DNA of 64,000 nucleotides from ZC4RG30 sp039932715 (lineage in GTDB: Bacteria; Pseudomonadota; Gammaproteobacteria; Steroidobacterales; Steroidobacteraceae). The translations under genes were made by a program, and so were the position numbers. The stretch lies in contig JBDTPN010000002.1 in NCBI GenBank assembly GCA_039932715.1, positions 124,001 to 188,000 of the forward strand, given 5' to 3'. The notes under the pieces are model-generated. The model had not been told where the DNA came from. It did no database searches and saw only the letters and a list, made by a program, of their open reading frames with translations. Positions 1 to 10,594 of this stretch are shown piece by piece. The first letter of the stretch is position 1. Every line of letters starts with the position of its first letter.

Positions 1-5
1 CTGGC

Positions 6-1487
6 CTAGTTGTTGACCGGGGGTGGTGCAACAGCCGGAGCAGGCGCGGGCGGTGGCACCACAGGAATGGTGGTGGTTCCAGCCAGCGGCACGTCGATGG
101 TCAGCCAGCGATTCATGCTTTCAATAGTTGCCCGGTCAAGGTCACCCGCGGTCAGCTGTAGCCGGATAAGGTTGTTGAGATAACCGTACTTGGCCGACGA
201 GTAGCTTTGTTGTGCGGTAATCAGGTTGCGCCGTGCGGTCAGCACGTCGACCGTGGTACGCGTGCCCACTTCATATCCCGCCTCGGCTGCCTTCAATGCG
301 GTCTGGCTTGATTCAACAGCCTGCTTGAGTGCCTGCACCCGGGCGATATCAGAGTTCACACCCTGGTAAGCATCGCGTGCGTTGCCCTCCGTCACTCTTG
401 ATGTGCGCTCCAGACGTTCCTTGGCAGCTATCCAGCGGTACTGACTCTGTTTCACCTGCGAACTGGTGAGGCCGCCGCTGAAAATGGGCAGGGTCAGCTG
501 CAGTGCCACGGACTTGCCGTAGTTCGTGGAGTCGTTGAAGGTCAGCTGATTGCCTGTGGGCGTGCGATACGTAACGTCGCCTGAACGGTCGCCGTAGGTG
601 CGACCCGCCACCAGGTCGATGTTGGGCAGATGCCCGCCAAATGCCGAGCTGACCTGGTCGCGCGCGATGTCGGCCTGCAAGCGGCTCGAAAGCAGCGATG
701 AATTCTGGTCCATGGACATCTTGACCCACTGCTCTTCGTCGGCAGGTGCCGGCGCCTGCAGTGGCATGTCATCAGAGGGTTTGGTGAGCCGTTCGGGCTT
801 GTCGCCAATGATCACGCGCAGCAGTTCAATCTGCGTGGAAAGGGCGCGTTTGGCCTCGATTACCGCTGCTGCTGCCTGATCACGCGCCGCGCGTGAATCC
901 TGCACGTCGGTAATGGCGATAAGACCCACCTCGAAGCGGCGCTCCGCCTGGTCGAGCTGGCGCGAAATGGCCACGCGGGCTGCCTCCAGTGCCTCGATGT
1001 TGTCGATGGCCGAGAGCACGGCGAAATACTGGCTGGATACACGCTGCGCCAGCGACTGCTGCGCGACGATGTAATCGGCCTCGGCCTGGGCCACGGTGTG
1101 GCTGGCAGAGCGCAATGCCACCCAGTTCTGCCAGTTGAACACGTTCTGGCGCAGGCTGAAGCTCCAGTCCGTGGAGTCATTGAGGTTGCTGGTGCTCGAT
1201 ATGGAAGGGACGACGACGCCATTGAGCAGGAAGGAGCTGGTCGAGTTGCCGTCGGTCCAGTTGCGGCCGATATCTGCGCTGCCGCTGACGTGGGGCAGCA
1301 GGTAGGAAACAGCCTGTGGCTTGGCCTCACGGTTGGCCAGGCGAGTGGCGTCGGCTTCCCGGATCTGGGGGTCGTTGACCACCGCCATGTCATATATCTG
1401 CAGCAGGTCCTCGCTGCGGGCCGCATTGGCCACCAGCAGTGTTGCAATCATCAGGCCAGGACCGATGTGAAGAATTCCGCGTTTCAT
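6..1487 (-). CDS. tolC: TolC-family outer membrane efflux protein
   Basis: Outer-membrane channel of the TolC family, 493 aa, acting as the exit duct for tripartite efflux pumps and type I secretion. The N-terminus is a clear signal peptide (MKRGILHIGPG, then a hydrophobic stretch ending near ANAARSED). Two long, internally similar helical halves follow, as in TolC protomers, with a low-complexity Pro/Ala tail at the C-terminus (about the last 25 residues). The reading frame is open further upstream, but that part lacks signal-peptide character, so the ATG at 1487 was chosen. The pcm-like gene lies upstream on the same strand with a 76-nt gap, so co-transcription is possible. No pump subunit is in the window. 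The family is certain; which pumps it serves is unknown. Confidence 0.93.
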   Translation of the reverse strand: MKRGILHIGPGLMIATLLVANAARSEDLLQIYDMAVVNDPQIREADATRLANREAKPQAVSYLLPHVSGSADIGRNWTDGNSTSSFLLNGVVVPSISSTSNLNDSTDWSFSLRQNVFNWQNWVALRSASHTVAQAEADYIVAQQSLAQRVSSQYFAVLSAIDNIEALEAARVAISRQLDQAERRFEVGLIAITDVQDSRAARDQAAAAVIEAKRALSTQIELLRVIIGDKPERLTKPSDDMPLQAPAPADEEQWVKMSMDQNSSLLSSRLQADIARDQVSSAFGGHLPNIDLVAGRTYGDRSGDVTYRTPTGNQLTFNDSTNYGKSVALQLTLPIFSGGLTSSQVKQSQYRWIAAKERLERTSRVTEGNARDAYQGVNSDIARVQALKQAVESSQTALKAAEAGYEVGTRTTVDVLTARRNLITAQQSYSSAKYGYLNNLIRLQLTAGDLDRATIESMNRWLTIDVPLAGTTTIPVVPPPAPAPAVAPPPVNN

Positions 1488-1563
1488 TTGGCTACCTTGG
1501 GACACAGCAAACAACCCCTTTGAGAGCGTGGACCGTGGTGCGAAGTTCCGCCCCACCAGCCCA

Positions 1564-2220
1564 TCAGAATGAGAAAACCGCCGGATCCGGCGCATGCAAT
1601 AACCTGTCTGCGGACGTCTCGAACAGACTGTGCACGGCGCGCTGGCCCTGTGCATCCAGCGTCACGAGTCGGGCTTCCATGATGGGTTCACGGCCAACAA
1701 GGACGAATAACCGTCCGCCTGGTCGAAGCAGGGCTTCGAACCGGGGGTCGTATACGGGCATCGAACCGGTGAGTGCGATCACGTCATAGCGCGGACCGCT
1801 GGCCGGCAGCGCGAAGGCGTCGGCGTGTTCCACCTGCACATCGCCCAACCCGGCCACGCGCAGGTTATGGCGGGCCTGTTCGGCCAGATCCGCATGCACT
1901 TCGAGGCTCAACACCTTGGCCCCCAGCAGCGACAGGCAGGCCGAGACATAGCCCGAACCGGTGCCGATCTCCAGCGCCAGGTCTCCCTGTTGTATACCCA
2001 CGGCCTGGACAATGCGGCCCACCACGGAAGGCCGCAGCATGTGCTGGCCATGGGCCAGCGGCACCGCCATATCGGCGTAGGCCAGACGCTGCCAGGCCGC
2101 CGGCACGAACTGCTCGCGCGACAGCCGGTCGAACACCGCCAACTCCTTCGGCGGCAGCGCAGACCAGGCGCGCACCTGCTGGTAGGTCATCTGTTCACGG
2201 GCGTCGGCGCTAGGCAGCAT
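1564..2220 (-). CDS. pcm: protein-L-isoaspartate O-methyltransferase family protein
   Basis: Class I SAM-dependent methyltransferase of the Pcm family, 218 aa. It would repair isoaspartyl residues in damaged proteins. The SAM-binding motif I is visible (ALEIGTGSGYVSACL), as is the family block around FVPAAWQRLAYADMAVPL followed by a GQ..LRPSVVGR motif. It starts at the ATG at 2220; an in-frame ATG 27 nt downstream (MTYQQ) is an alternative. It lies directly upstream of tolC on the same strand. In some proteobacteria this Pcm relative next to tolC is distinct from the classic surE-linked pcm, so true isoaspartyl repair activity is inferred from family only. Confidence 0.85.
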   Translation of the reverse strand: MLPSADAREQMTYQQVRAWSALPPKELAVFDRLSREQFVPAAWQRLAYADMAVPLAHGQHMLRPSVVGRIVQAVGIQQGDLALEIGTGSGYVSACLSLLGAKVLSLEVHADLAEQARHNLRVAGLGDVQVEHADAFALPASGPRYDVIALTGSMPVYDPRFEALLRPGGRLFVLVGREPIMEARLVTLDAQGQRAVHSLFETSADRLLHAPDPAVFSF

Positions 2221-2425
2221 GCAACTTATTCCGGGCGATTCTGGAGGATCCGGGACGGTAAGCCTTTTCAGGCCGCGTGCCAATAATATCAGGTAGCTGA
2301 CCTTTTTACCCTGATTGCGGTCGCCGCTTATGTTGAACTGGGACCGCCTATAGAGGGGTCTGAGCTATCCTCCAACCCTATTCTGAGGCCCTGAACAACA
2401 ACCTGGTTCACAGGCAAGGCGTTTG

Positions 2426-4744
2426 ATGTCGGTACTCGGGCTTCTGTGCCTCCTGTTCGCGTTCGCGGCTTTGCTGCTGCTCGTGCTGTACCTGCTGCAG
2501 CGCAAAGAACTCAATGCCATCTCGCGTCTGTCGAAACAACTGCAATCGATTTCGATTGGCGGAAGGCTTGGCGGCCGCGTCGATTTCGATACCGACCATC
2601 CGGAACTGGGCGCGCTAGTCACTGCTGTCAATCACCTGTTGTTGCGTGTCGGCAGTGCGCAGAAAATTCCCCAGGCCGACGCGTTGTTCACGCAGGTTGC
2701 AGATCGCGTGCACGAAGTGGTGTTGCTGCATCGTGAATCCATACTCTATGCAAATCCGCAATTCGCCAACCTGCTGGGTGTTGAACGCAAGGACGTAGTG
2801 GGCAGGCGCTTGCCCGACCTGGTGCCATCGGACCAGACCGAACTCGTGTCCGATTGCCTGCGACGATACTTGGCCGGAGAAGATGCGCCGGGACGCTTCG
2901 AGATAGACCTGATCGGCATGCAGGGGCAGTTCTCAAGACTGGAACTTACCAACACAGTGGTGGAGCACGATGGCCTGCGCACGCTGCTGGTCAGCGGAGT
3001 GGAAGTCATTCCCACGCAAACCGTGCAGACGCTGGACCCTGCCTTTTTTGAAGGAGGTAGATCGCGCGCGCGCACGGCACTGGATTCGCTGGGCGAGGCA
3101 CTGATCACCATCGACGTGGATGGACGCATCGACTACGCCAACCCGGCCGCCACCCTGTTGCTGGCCACGGGTGCGCGGCCGCTGACCGGACGCACCATCG
3201 ACGAAGTGGTGACGCTGGTGGACGAGACCGACCGCAAGCTGCTGCGGCATCCGGTGGACCTGGCATTGCAGGGCACCACCACCATTGGCATTGGCAGGCG
3301 TGCATTTTTGCTGGCGCGCGATGCAGGCAGCGAACGGTCGATTGAACTGTCGGCGTCCCCGGTGCGCACCCGCGACAACGCCGCGGAGGAAATCACCGGT
3401 GCCGTAGTGATGTTGCACGACGTGACCGAATTGCGCGGCATCACGCGGCAGATGTCGTACCAGGCTACACACGACGCATTGACCGGACTGGTCAACCGAC
3501 CCGAATTCGAGCGACGCCTGGCCGATGCGCTGGATGCCGCCTATGTGGGCGCGACCAGCCACGTGCTGTGCTACATCGACCTCGACCGCTTCAAGGCCGT
3601 CAATGACGTCAGCGGGCACCAGGCCGGCGACAGCATGTTGCGCGAAGTGGCCAAGCTGATGCGCGAGGCAGTGCGCGATTCGGACACCGTGGCACGCCTG
3701 GGCGGCGATGAATTCGCACTGCTGCTGATTGGATGCCCGCTCAAGAAAGGAAGGCAGATTGCCGATGACCTGACGCGCACGCTCAATGATCATCGTTTCG
3801 TCTGGCGCGACCGCATCCACAACATCGGTGCCAGCATCGGCATCGTGGAACTGGCGCGCGATAGCGGTTCCATGGAAGAGGCGCTGGCCGCAGCCGACTC
3901 TGCCTGCTACGTCGCCAAGAAGCAGGGCGCGTCATCCGGCAACGTGGCGGTGTATTCGGCGCGCGATGAGGCGGTGGCGCGGCAGAGCGGCGAGATCCAC
4001 TGGCTGCGCACCTTGCAGACGGCGCTGCGCGACAACCTGTTTCGATTGTACTGGCAGCCCATCGTGCTGGCCTACGGCGAGAGTGGCACCGGCCCCGCTA
4101 TGGAAGTGCTGGTGCGACTGGCGGATGAACGCGGTGAGGAAATCGCACCCATTGACCTGGTGCGGGCAGCCGAGCGCTATCGCTTGATGGGTCTGGTGGA
4201 TCGCTGGGTGGTCCAGACCACGCTGACGGCATTGGGTCGCGGTGCCATCGAGCTGGCGCCGGGGCGCAGCATCGCCATCAACGTGTCGGGCCAGACGCTG
4301 GCCGATACGCAGTTCCTGGAATTCGTGGTGGAGAGTTTTGATCGCAGCGGTGTGGAGCCGGCGCAGATCTGTTTCGAGATTTCCGAAAGCGCAGTGGTGG
4401 CCAACCTCGACCATGCGCGGCGCTTTGTGGGTGTGCTGCATGGCATGGGCTGCGAGTTTGCGCTGGACAATTTCGGCAGCAGTATCGGCTCATTCGCCAG
4501 CCTCAGGAACCTGCCCATGGATTACCTCAAGGTGGATGGCGCCTTCATGCGCAACATCGCGCGCGACAGCGTCAACCAGGCCATGGTCTCCGCCACTATC
4601 AAGCTGGCGCGGTCGCTCAACTTCAAGGTGATTGCCGAGCACATCGAGGACGCTGCCGGCATGGAAGTGGCGCGCAGCATGGGCTTCGACTACCTGCAGG
4701 GTTTTGCCATTGCGCGCCCCAGGCCGCTGTCACTGGCCGCGTAG
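2426..4744 (+). CDS. membrane-anchored PAS-GGDEF-EAL cyclic-di-GMP signalling protein
   Basis: Bifunctional-type c-di-GMP protein of 772 aa. Order: one N-terminal membrane helix (about 3-22), two PAS-like sensory regions (about 75-190 and 205-330), GGDEF domain (about 345-500) and EAL domain (about 525-765). The cyclase signature GGDEF is intact at 426-430, and an RxxD product-inhibition site (RDSD, 417-420) sits five residues before it. In the EAL domain the signature reads EVL (560-562), and the metal-site pair usually DD reads D681-N682 (LDNFG). Other EAL landmarks (INVSG, CFEISES, DYLKVDG, DYLQGF) are present. It is probably an active, feedback-inhibited cyclase; phosphodiesterase activity is doubtful. 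A TTG directly precedes the ATG chosen. Confidence 0.9.
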   Translation: MSVLGLLCLLFAFAALLLLVLYLLQRKELNAISRLSKQLQSISIGGRLGGRVDFDTDHPELGALVTAVNHLLLRVGSAQKIPQADALFTQVADRVHEVVLLHRESILYANPQFANLLGVERKDVVGRRLPDLVPSDQTELVSDCLRRYLAGEDAPGRFEIDLIGMQGQFSRLELTNTVVEHDGLRTLLVSGVEVIPTQTVQTLDPAFFEGGRSRARTALDSLGEALITIDVDGRIDYANPAATLLLATGARPLTGRTIDEVVTLVDETDRKLLRHPVDLALQGTTTIGIGRRAFLLARDAGSERSIELSASPVRTRDNAAEEITGAVVMLHDVTELRGITRQMSYQATHDALTGLVNRPEFERRLADALDAAYVGATSHVLCYIDLDRFKAVNDVSGHQAGDSMLREVAKLMREAVRDSDTVARLGGDEFALLLIGCPLKKGRQIADDLTRTLNDHRFVWRDRIHNIGASIGIVELARDSGSMEEALAAADSACYVAKKQGASSGNVAVYSARDEAVARQSGEIHWLRTLQTALRDNLFRLYWQPIVLAYGESGTGPAMEVLVRLADERGEEIAPIDLVRAAERYRLMGLVDRWVVQTTLTALGRGAIELAPGRSIAINVSGQTLADTQFLEFVVESFDRSGVEPAQICFEISESAVVANLDHARRFVGVLHGMGCEFALDNFGSSIGSFASLRNLPMDYLKVDGAFMRNIARDSVNQAMVSATIKLARSLNFKVIAEHIEDAAGMEVARSMGFDYLQGFAIARPRPLSLAA

Positions 4745-4764
4745 TCCGCGCGCGCAGAGGCTTA

Positions 4765-5640
4765 CTAATACGCAAACAACTCGGTGCGCCGCACGAAGGA
4801 TTCCAGAAATCCGGTCATCGCCTCCATCTGCGTGTGATGCGCCTTGAGCGCCTCAAGCTTTGTATCCTGCTCTGCATCACTGAGCACAAAGCGCTGCCAC
4901 TGGCGGCTTACCCGCGGCGGCGGCGTCAGCTCGAGGTCCCTGTGCAATCGGCGCGGCTGGGGCCAGTGCTTGGCGTGGATGACGTAGTACCAAAGCTCCC
5001 AGGGTTTACCGCGCGTTTCCAGAACCTGCCGCGTAAGTTTTCCCGCGGCCGCGTGGTCCGGATGCAGGTCCTCGGGCGCGGCAACCAGCACGCGCGTGGG
5101 TGCGAACTCCCCGATGACATCCTGCAGGTCACGCGTGAGGTTGCGCCCGGTGAACGCGGCTCCCGGCGACAGCGCCTGCGCATAGGAGATCTGCGTGCTG
5201 TGCGTATAGGTGGATGTGTAGGGTTGATCAAGGTTGGTGCCCAGCAGTGCATTGAGGCCGCGGTCCGGATAGCCCAGCATCCAGCGTTGGTTTGCAGGTA
5301 TGCCCAGGATTTGCGCTGCGCGGAAGGCTTCGGCAACCCGCGCCTGACCCAGCTTCTGCATGCCACTTCCCTTGAGGCGCAGGCGATGCTCCACGAGCAG
5401 GGCGTCCACCTCGAACCCATCGCCGGCGGTCAACCAGACAACGCCCACCGCAGCGCCAGCGGTCAATGCGCGCCGGATATAGCCGGCGCAGCACAGGGTT
5501 TCATCATCGGGATGGGGCGCGACGATCAGGATCCGGTCGCTGGCCCCGGGGTCAGCCGCGCGTGGTAACTCGGTCAAGGGTGGCTGCGCTGCTTGCGCGA
5601 GGGCGGAAAGCAGCAGCAGCATGAAACCCGGGAAGCGCAA
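4765..5640 (-). CDS. secreted PIG-L family deacetylase (LmbE-like)
   Basis: Zinc-dependent N-deacetylase of the PIG-L/LmbE family, 291 aa with the TTG start used here. The PHPDDE metal motif is at 42-47 and the second metal/catalytic motif HPDH at 193-196, both in the expected order. The N-terminus (MRFPGFMLLLLSALAQAAQ) reads as a short signal peptide ending in an AxA-like site, so the enzyme likely works in the periplasm or outside. The TTG start supplies the positive residue a signal peptide needs; the ATG at 5622 would remove it. Family members deacetylate GlcNAc conjugates; the substrate here cannot be told. It ends close to the convergent GGDEF/EAL gene. Confidence 0.82.
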   Translation of the reverse strand: MRFPGFMLLLLSALAQAAQPPLTELPRAADPGASDRILIVAPHPDDETLCCAGYIRRALTAGAAVGVVWLTAGDGFEVDALLVEHRLRLKGSGMQKLGQARVAEAFRAAQILGIPANQRWMLGYPDRGLNALLGTNLDQPYTSTYTHSTQISYAQALSPGAAFTGRNLTRDLQDVIGEFAPTRVLVAAPEDLHPDHAAAGKLTRQVLETRGKPWELWYYVIHAKHWPQPRRLHRDLELTPPPRVSRQWQRFVLSDAEQDTKLEALKAHHTQMEAMTGFLESFVRRTELFAY

Positions 5641-5657
5641 CGGCCTGGTCGTAGTGT

Positions 5658-7718
<2,061 letters not shown>

Positions 7719-7791
7719 CAGAGAGTTCTCCAGGAAATCTTGTAATTGATGACGCGCGGCAGGCCCTATCCCCGCCGCCGCGCGGGGCGGA

Positions 7792-7800
7792 AATATAGCA
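7792..7800 (-). promoter_or_regulatory. candidate extended -10 promoter for hppA
   Basis: On the minus strand the sequence reads TGCTATATT, a TGn extended -10 with a near-consensus hexamer. It lies about 75 nt upstream of the hppA ATG and just downstream of the hairpin that closes the anti-sigma gene. No good -35 is seen at 17-18 nt. A GC-rich hairpin (CCCCGC...GCGGGG) lies in the predicted leader. Confidence 0.35.
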
Positions 7801-7811
7801 GACCTCCGCGG

Positions 7812-7833
7812 TAAAGGGTCTGGGTCAGACCCT
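7812..7833 (-). terminator. candidate terminator of the ECF sigma/anti-sigma operon
   Basis: An 8-bp perfect inverted repeat (AGGGTCTG, loop of 3, CAGACCCT; 7815-7833) overlaps the stop codon of the anti-sigma gene. On the minus strand it is followed only by a short TTTA. It is a plausible weak terminator separating the sigma operon from hppA. Confidence 0.4.
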
Positions 7834-8578
7834 AAGGAGCGGCGTCCCAGCCCGACTGGATCAGTGCACGTTCCTGATCGGTTGACAGCGGCTCCCCGGC
7901 TCCGGCCCGTTCCAGCGCGGTGATAACCGCGGGCGATATGGAAGAGGCCGCCTGGCGGTAGGCAGCCCCTGAGGCGGGTGAGGCAGGCCTGCTCAATACA
8001 TCCACGTTCCAGTGTCGGTTGCGCCGGCATGCAAGTCCTGCCGCCGCGGGTAGCGAAAACGTGCGGCAATATTCACCGCCCTGGGTACGGACACTGATAC
8101 CGATATGCGCTGCATCGTCCATGGGGTCGGTGCCAACCCGTGCCGAAAGGGCCTTATCGAGACTACCGGTGGCCACGAGCTGGCCCTGGCGCGTCGCGAT
8201 CGGTAGTCCGGACCCAGGACTGATCAATAGCGAACCCAGTACGCCCACTATCAGCGTTGCGGCCAGCGCACCCCACTCGCGATATGACCAGGCCCTGCGC
8301 ACTGGCGTTATGCGGCCCGCGCCGATGGGAGTGACGGAAGCAGCCAGACTCGATGTGAGCAGTGCATCCTGGAGTCGTTGCGGGATCACCTCGTCGAGTA
8401 CTGGATCGAACTGCTGCTGCAAGCGCAAGCGCAACTCGCGTTGCTGCGCGACACGCGCGGCAAGTGCCGGGTCACTGTGAGTGTCGCGCTCCAGTTGCGC
8501 AGCCTGCGATGCGTCGAGCTCGCCATCGATGAAGGCGTGGATGCGTTCATCGTCCCAGCCGGACGCGGACCCACTCAT
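7832..8578 (-). CDS. membrane anti-sigma factor
   Basis: Probable anti-sigma factor for the ECF sigma factor immediately upstream, 248 aa. The first ~75 residues form an acidic helical cytoplasmic domain (FIDGELDASQAAQLER, typical of the anti-sigma N-terminus); one membrane helix follows at about 101-120, then a periplasmic domain with two cysteines (about 169 and 179). The classical HxxxCxxC zinc motif is not seen, so it would be a zinc-free type. Its ATG overlaps the sigma-factor stop by 4 nt (ATGA), so the two are translationally coupled. The function rests on this pairing and topology. Confidence 0.8.
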   Translation of the reverse strand: MSGSASGWDDERIHAFIDGELDASQAAQLERDTHSDPALAARVAQQRELRLRLQQQFDPVLDEVIPQRLQDALLTSSLAASVTPIGAGRITPVRRAWSYREWGALAATLIVGVLGSLLISPGSGLPIATRQGQLVATGSLDKALSARVGTDPMDDAAHIGISVRTQGGEYCRTFSLPAAAGLACRRNRHWNVDVLSRPASPASGAAYRQAASSISPAVITALERAGAGEPLSTDQERALIQSGWDAAP

Positions 8579-9153
8579 TTGGACTCCTGGGCCTGGCCCA
8601 GCGCGACAGCCAGCGCCTCGCGCCCGCGCGACAGTCGGCTGGTCAGGGTGCCCACCGGAATTTCCAGTATCGCGGCGGCTTCCCGGTAGGAAAGTCCTTC
8701 CACCAGTACCAGTGACACCGCGAGCTGTTGTTCGTCAGGCAGGCGCTGCATCGCCGCGTCGATGGACAGCCGATCCTGAACGGCAGTGTGTGTGCCGTCA
8801 GCGGCGTCCGTTCCCGCTTCTTCGCTGGCGAACAGCGCGCGTTCGCGCTGCAGGGCGCGGCGATTGTCTATCCAGGCGTTTTTCATAATGCCAAACATCC
8901 AGCTTCTCAGTGCCACTTCGATCTGTTCCTGTGTCGCACCCGGCGCCGGCGCGCGCCATTGGGCGGCACGCTGCAGCGCACGTTCGAGGGCGGACTGCAC
9001 CAGGTCGTCCGCATCCTGAACGCCGCGCGTCAGTGTTCGCGCGAAGCGGCGCAGGCGCGGCAGCACGACTGGCAGAGTGTGACGCAATAGCGCAATGCCA
9101 TCGCTACGCAATCCGGCCTGGCCGTACGTTGTTACTACGTTCACGCGGGCCAT
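8575..9153 (-). CDS. ECF RNA polymerase sigma factor (group with membrane anti-sigma)
   Basis: Extracytoplasmic-function sigma factor, 192 aa. Region 2 is recognisable (DADDLVQSALERAL, then SWMFGIMKNAWIDNRR), and region 4 contains the helix-turn-helix (LSYREAAAILEIPVGTLTSRLSRGR). The start at 9153 has a GGAAG ribosome site; the frame is open upstream but without sigma-like sequence. It is transcribed with its anti-sigma partner and divergently from a secreted subtilase, from which it is separated by only 66 nt. A shared, autoregulated promoter region is likely but not proved. Confidence 0.92.
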   Translation of the reverse strand: MARVNVVTTYGQAGLRSDGIALLRHTLPVVLPRLRRFARTLTRGVQDADDLVQSALERALQRAAQWRAPAPGATQEQIEVALRSWMFGIMKNAWIDNRRALQRERALFASEEAGTDAADGTHTAVQDRLSIDAAMQRLPDEQQLAVSLVLVEGLSYREAAAILEIPVGTLTSRLSRGREALAVALGQAQESK

Positions 9154-9219
9154 TATCTTCCATCCCCCGCTGCAAATATATCCATGTGCAACTGGCCGCT
9201 GCGGCGCTATGTTGAGTGC

Positions 9220-10461
9220 ATGAGAAATGGGATGAAGCGCGTGGGTGCGGTCATGGCATCGACTCTGCTGGTCGCGACCCTGGTGCGTGCGCAGATCGCA
9301 TTGCCGACGCTGCCCTTGCCGGGGGCGCCTTTGCCGCTGCCGCGGGTGGACAACGTTAATGGAGCGCTGCAACTTCCGCCTCTCTCTTCGGTGCGCCTTC
9401 GCGCGCAACTGCTGCAGCGTCGATATCCGGACACCGTGGAGCGCGATCCGCGCGGAGCAGCGGTAATCCGTTCAGTCATCCTCGCGCTGTCGCCAGATGA
9501 GGCCGCACTACAGCAGGCATTGACGCGTGGATTCCAGATCCAGAGTGACCGCACGCTGCAGCCACTTGGTGAGCGCATGGTCACGCTGCTGGCTCCGCGC
9601 GGACTGAGCACCCGACGCGCGCTGCAGCAACTGCGCGCTGCGGATCCGGCTGGCAATTACGATTTCGATCATCTGTTCACGGAGTCGGCATCGGCGCAGA
9701 ACCCGTCACGGAGCGCTGCGCTGGGAAGCGGCAAGATGCCCGACGCCGTGGACATCCGCGTGGGTCTCGTGGACAGCGGAGTGGATAAGGAGCACCCGGT
9801 GTTTACGACGCAGGTGCCCCAGGTTTTCGGTTGCGATGGGCACCCGAAACCCAGTGTGCACGGCACTGCCGTAGCCTCATTGTTCGTGGCCCGTTCACCG
9901 CAGTTCAGCGGCAGCGCACCGGGTGCGCGGCTTTACGCAGTGGATATTTATTGCGACACCGCGGGACCGGGTGGCCGCGTCAGTGACATCGTGCAGGCGC
10001 TGGCTGATCTGGTCGCGGCGCAGGTGCGCGTCATCAACATGAGTGTGGTCGGTCCTGACAATGCCATCCTTGCCGCGATGGTGCGCAAGGTGCTCGCGCG
10101 TTCCATTGTTATTGTTGCTGCGTCTGGAAACGACGGGCCCAACGCGGCTCCCCTGTATCCCGCCGCCTACGCCGGCGTAGTTGCGGTGGCCGCCGTGGAC
10201 AGGCACAAAAAGGTATTGATGGAAGCCGGTGCGGGTGAGTACGTGCGATTTGCGGCGCCCGGCGCCGACATGCTGGCGGCGGTGCCCGGTGGTGGCTTCG
10301 ATGTAGTGCGAGGTACTTCCTTCGCTTCGCTCTGGTTGCCGGGTTGCTGGCCGAGCTCATGGCGCGCGAATCCGCGGCCACTTCCGAGCGCGTGGTACAG
10401 GAACTCGCTACTTCGGCCAGCGATTGCGGAAAACCCGGTCGGGATCGCCGCTGCGGATTAG
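9220..10461 (+). CDS. secreted S8 (subtilisin-like) serine protease, frameshifted at the C-terminus
   Basis: Exported subtilase. A signal peptide (MKRVGAVMASTLLVATLVRA) is followed by a Pro/Leu-rich linker, a prodomain-like region and the S8 catalytic domain. All triad residues are visible: Asp185 (VDSGVD), His214 (VHGTAVAS) and Ser367 (RGTSFAS); the oxyanion Asn is N304 (ASGNDG). Just after the catalytic Ser the frame breaks. The following 13 codons make no family sense, whereas the -1 frame from 10332 reads LVAGLLAELMARE... to a TAA at 10497-10499, the expected helix after GTSFASP. One missing C near 10330 explains it. As written the C-terminus is aberrant. The start could also be the ATG at 9232. 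It is divergent from the ECF sigma gene. Confidence 0.8.
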   Translation: MRNGMKRVGAVMASTLLVATLVRAQIALPTLPLPGAPLPLPRVDNVNGALQLPPLSSVRLRAQLLQRRYPDTVERDPRGAAVIRSVILALSPDEAALQQALTRGFQIQSDRTLQPLGERMVTLLAPRGLSTRRALQQLRAADPAGNYDFDHLFTESASAQNPSRSAALGSGKMPDAVDIRVGLVDSGVDKEHPVFTTQVPQVFGCDGHPKPSVHGTAVASLFVARSPQFSGSAPGARLYAVDIYCDTAGPGGRVSDIVQALADLVAAQVRVINMSVVGPDNAILAAMVRKVLARSIVIVAASGNDGPNAAPLYPAAYAGVVAVAAVDRHKKVLMEAGAGEYVRFAAPGADMLAAVPGGGFDVVRGTSFASLWLPGCWPSSWRANPRPLPSAWYRNSLLRPAIAENPVGIAAAD

Positions 10462-10594
10462 GGCTTGTTGGGATGGATCTGCGTGTGGCTCCGCGATAAG
10501 TCAAACCAGGATTTTTGGCGTGGTCGGGGATGGATTGGGCCGCGGCCAACGTACAGCTCAGTGAGAGGATTTTCCAAATCACGGGAGAGCTGAC

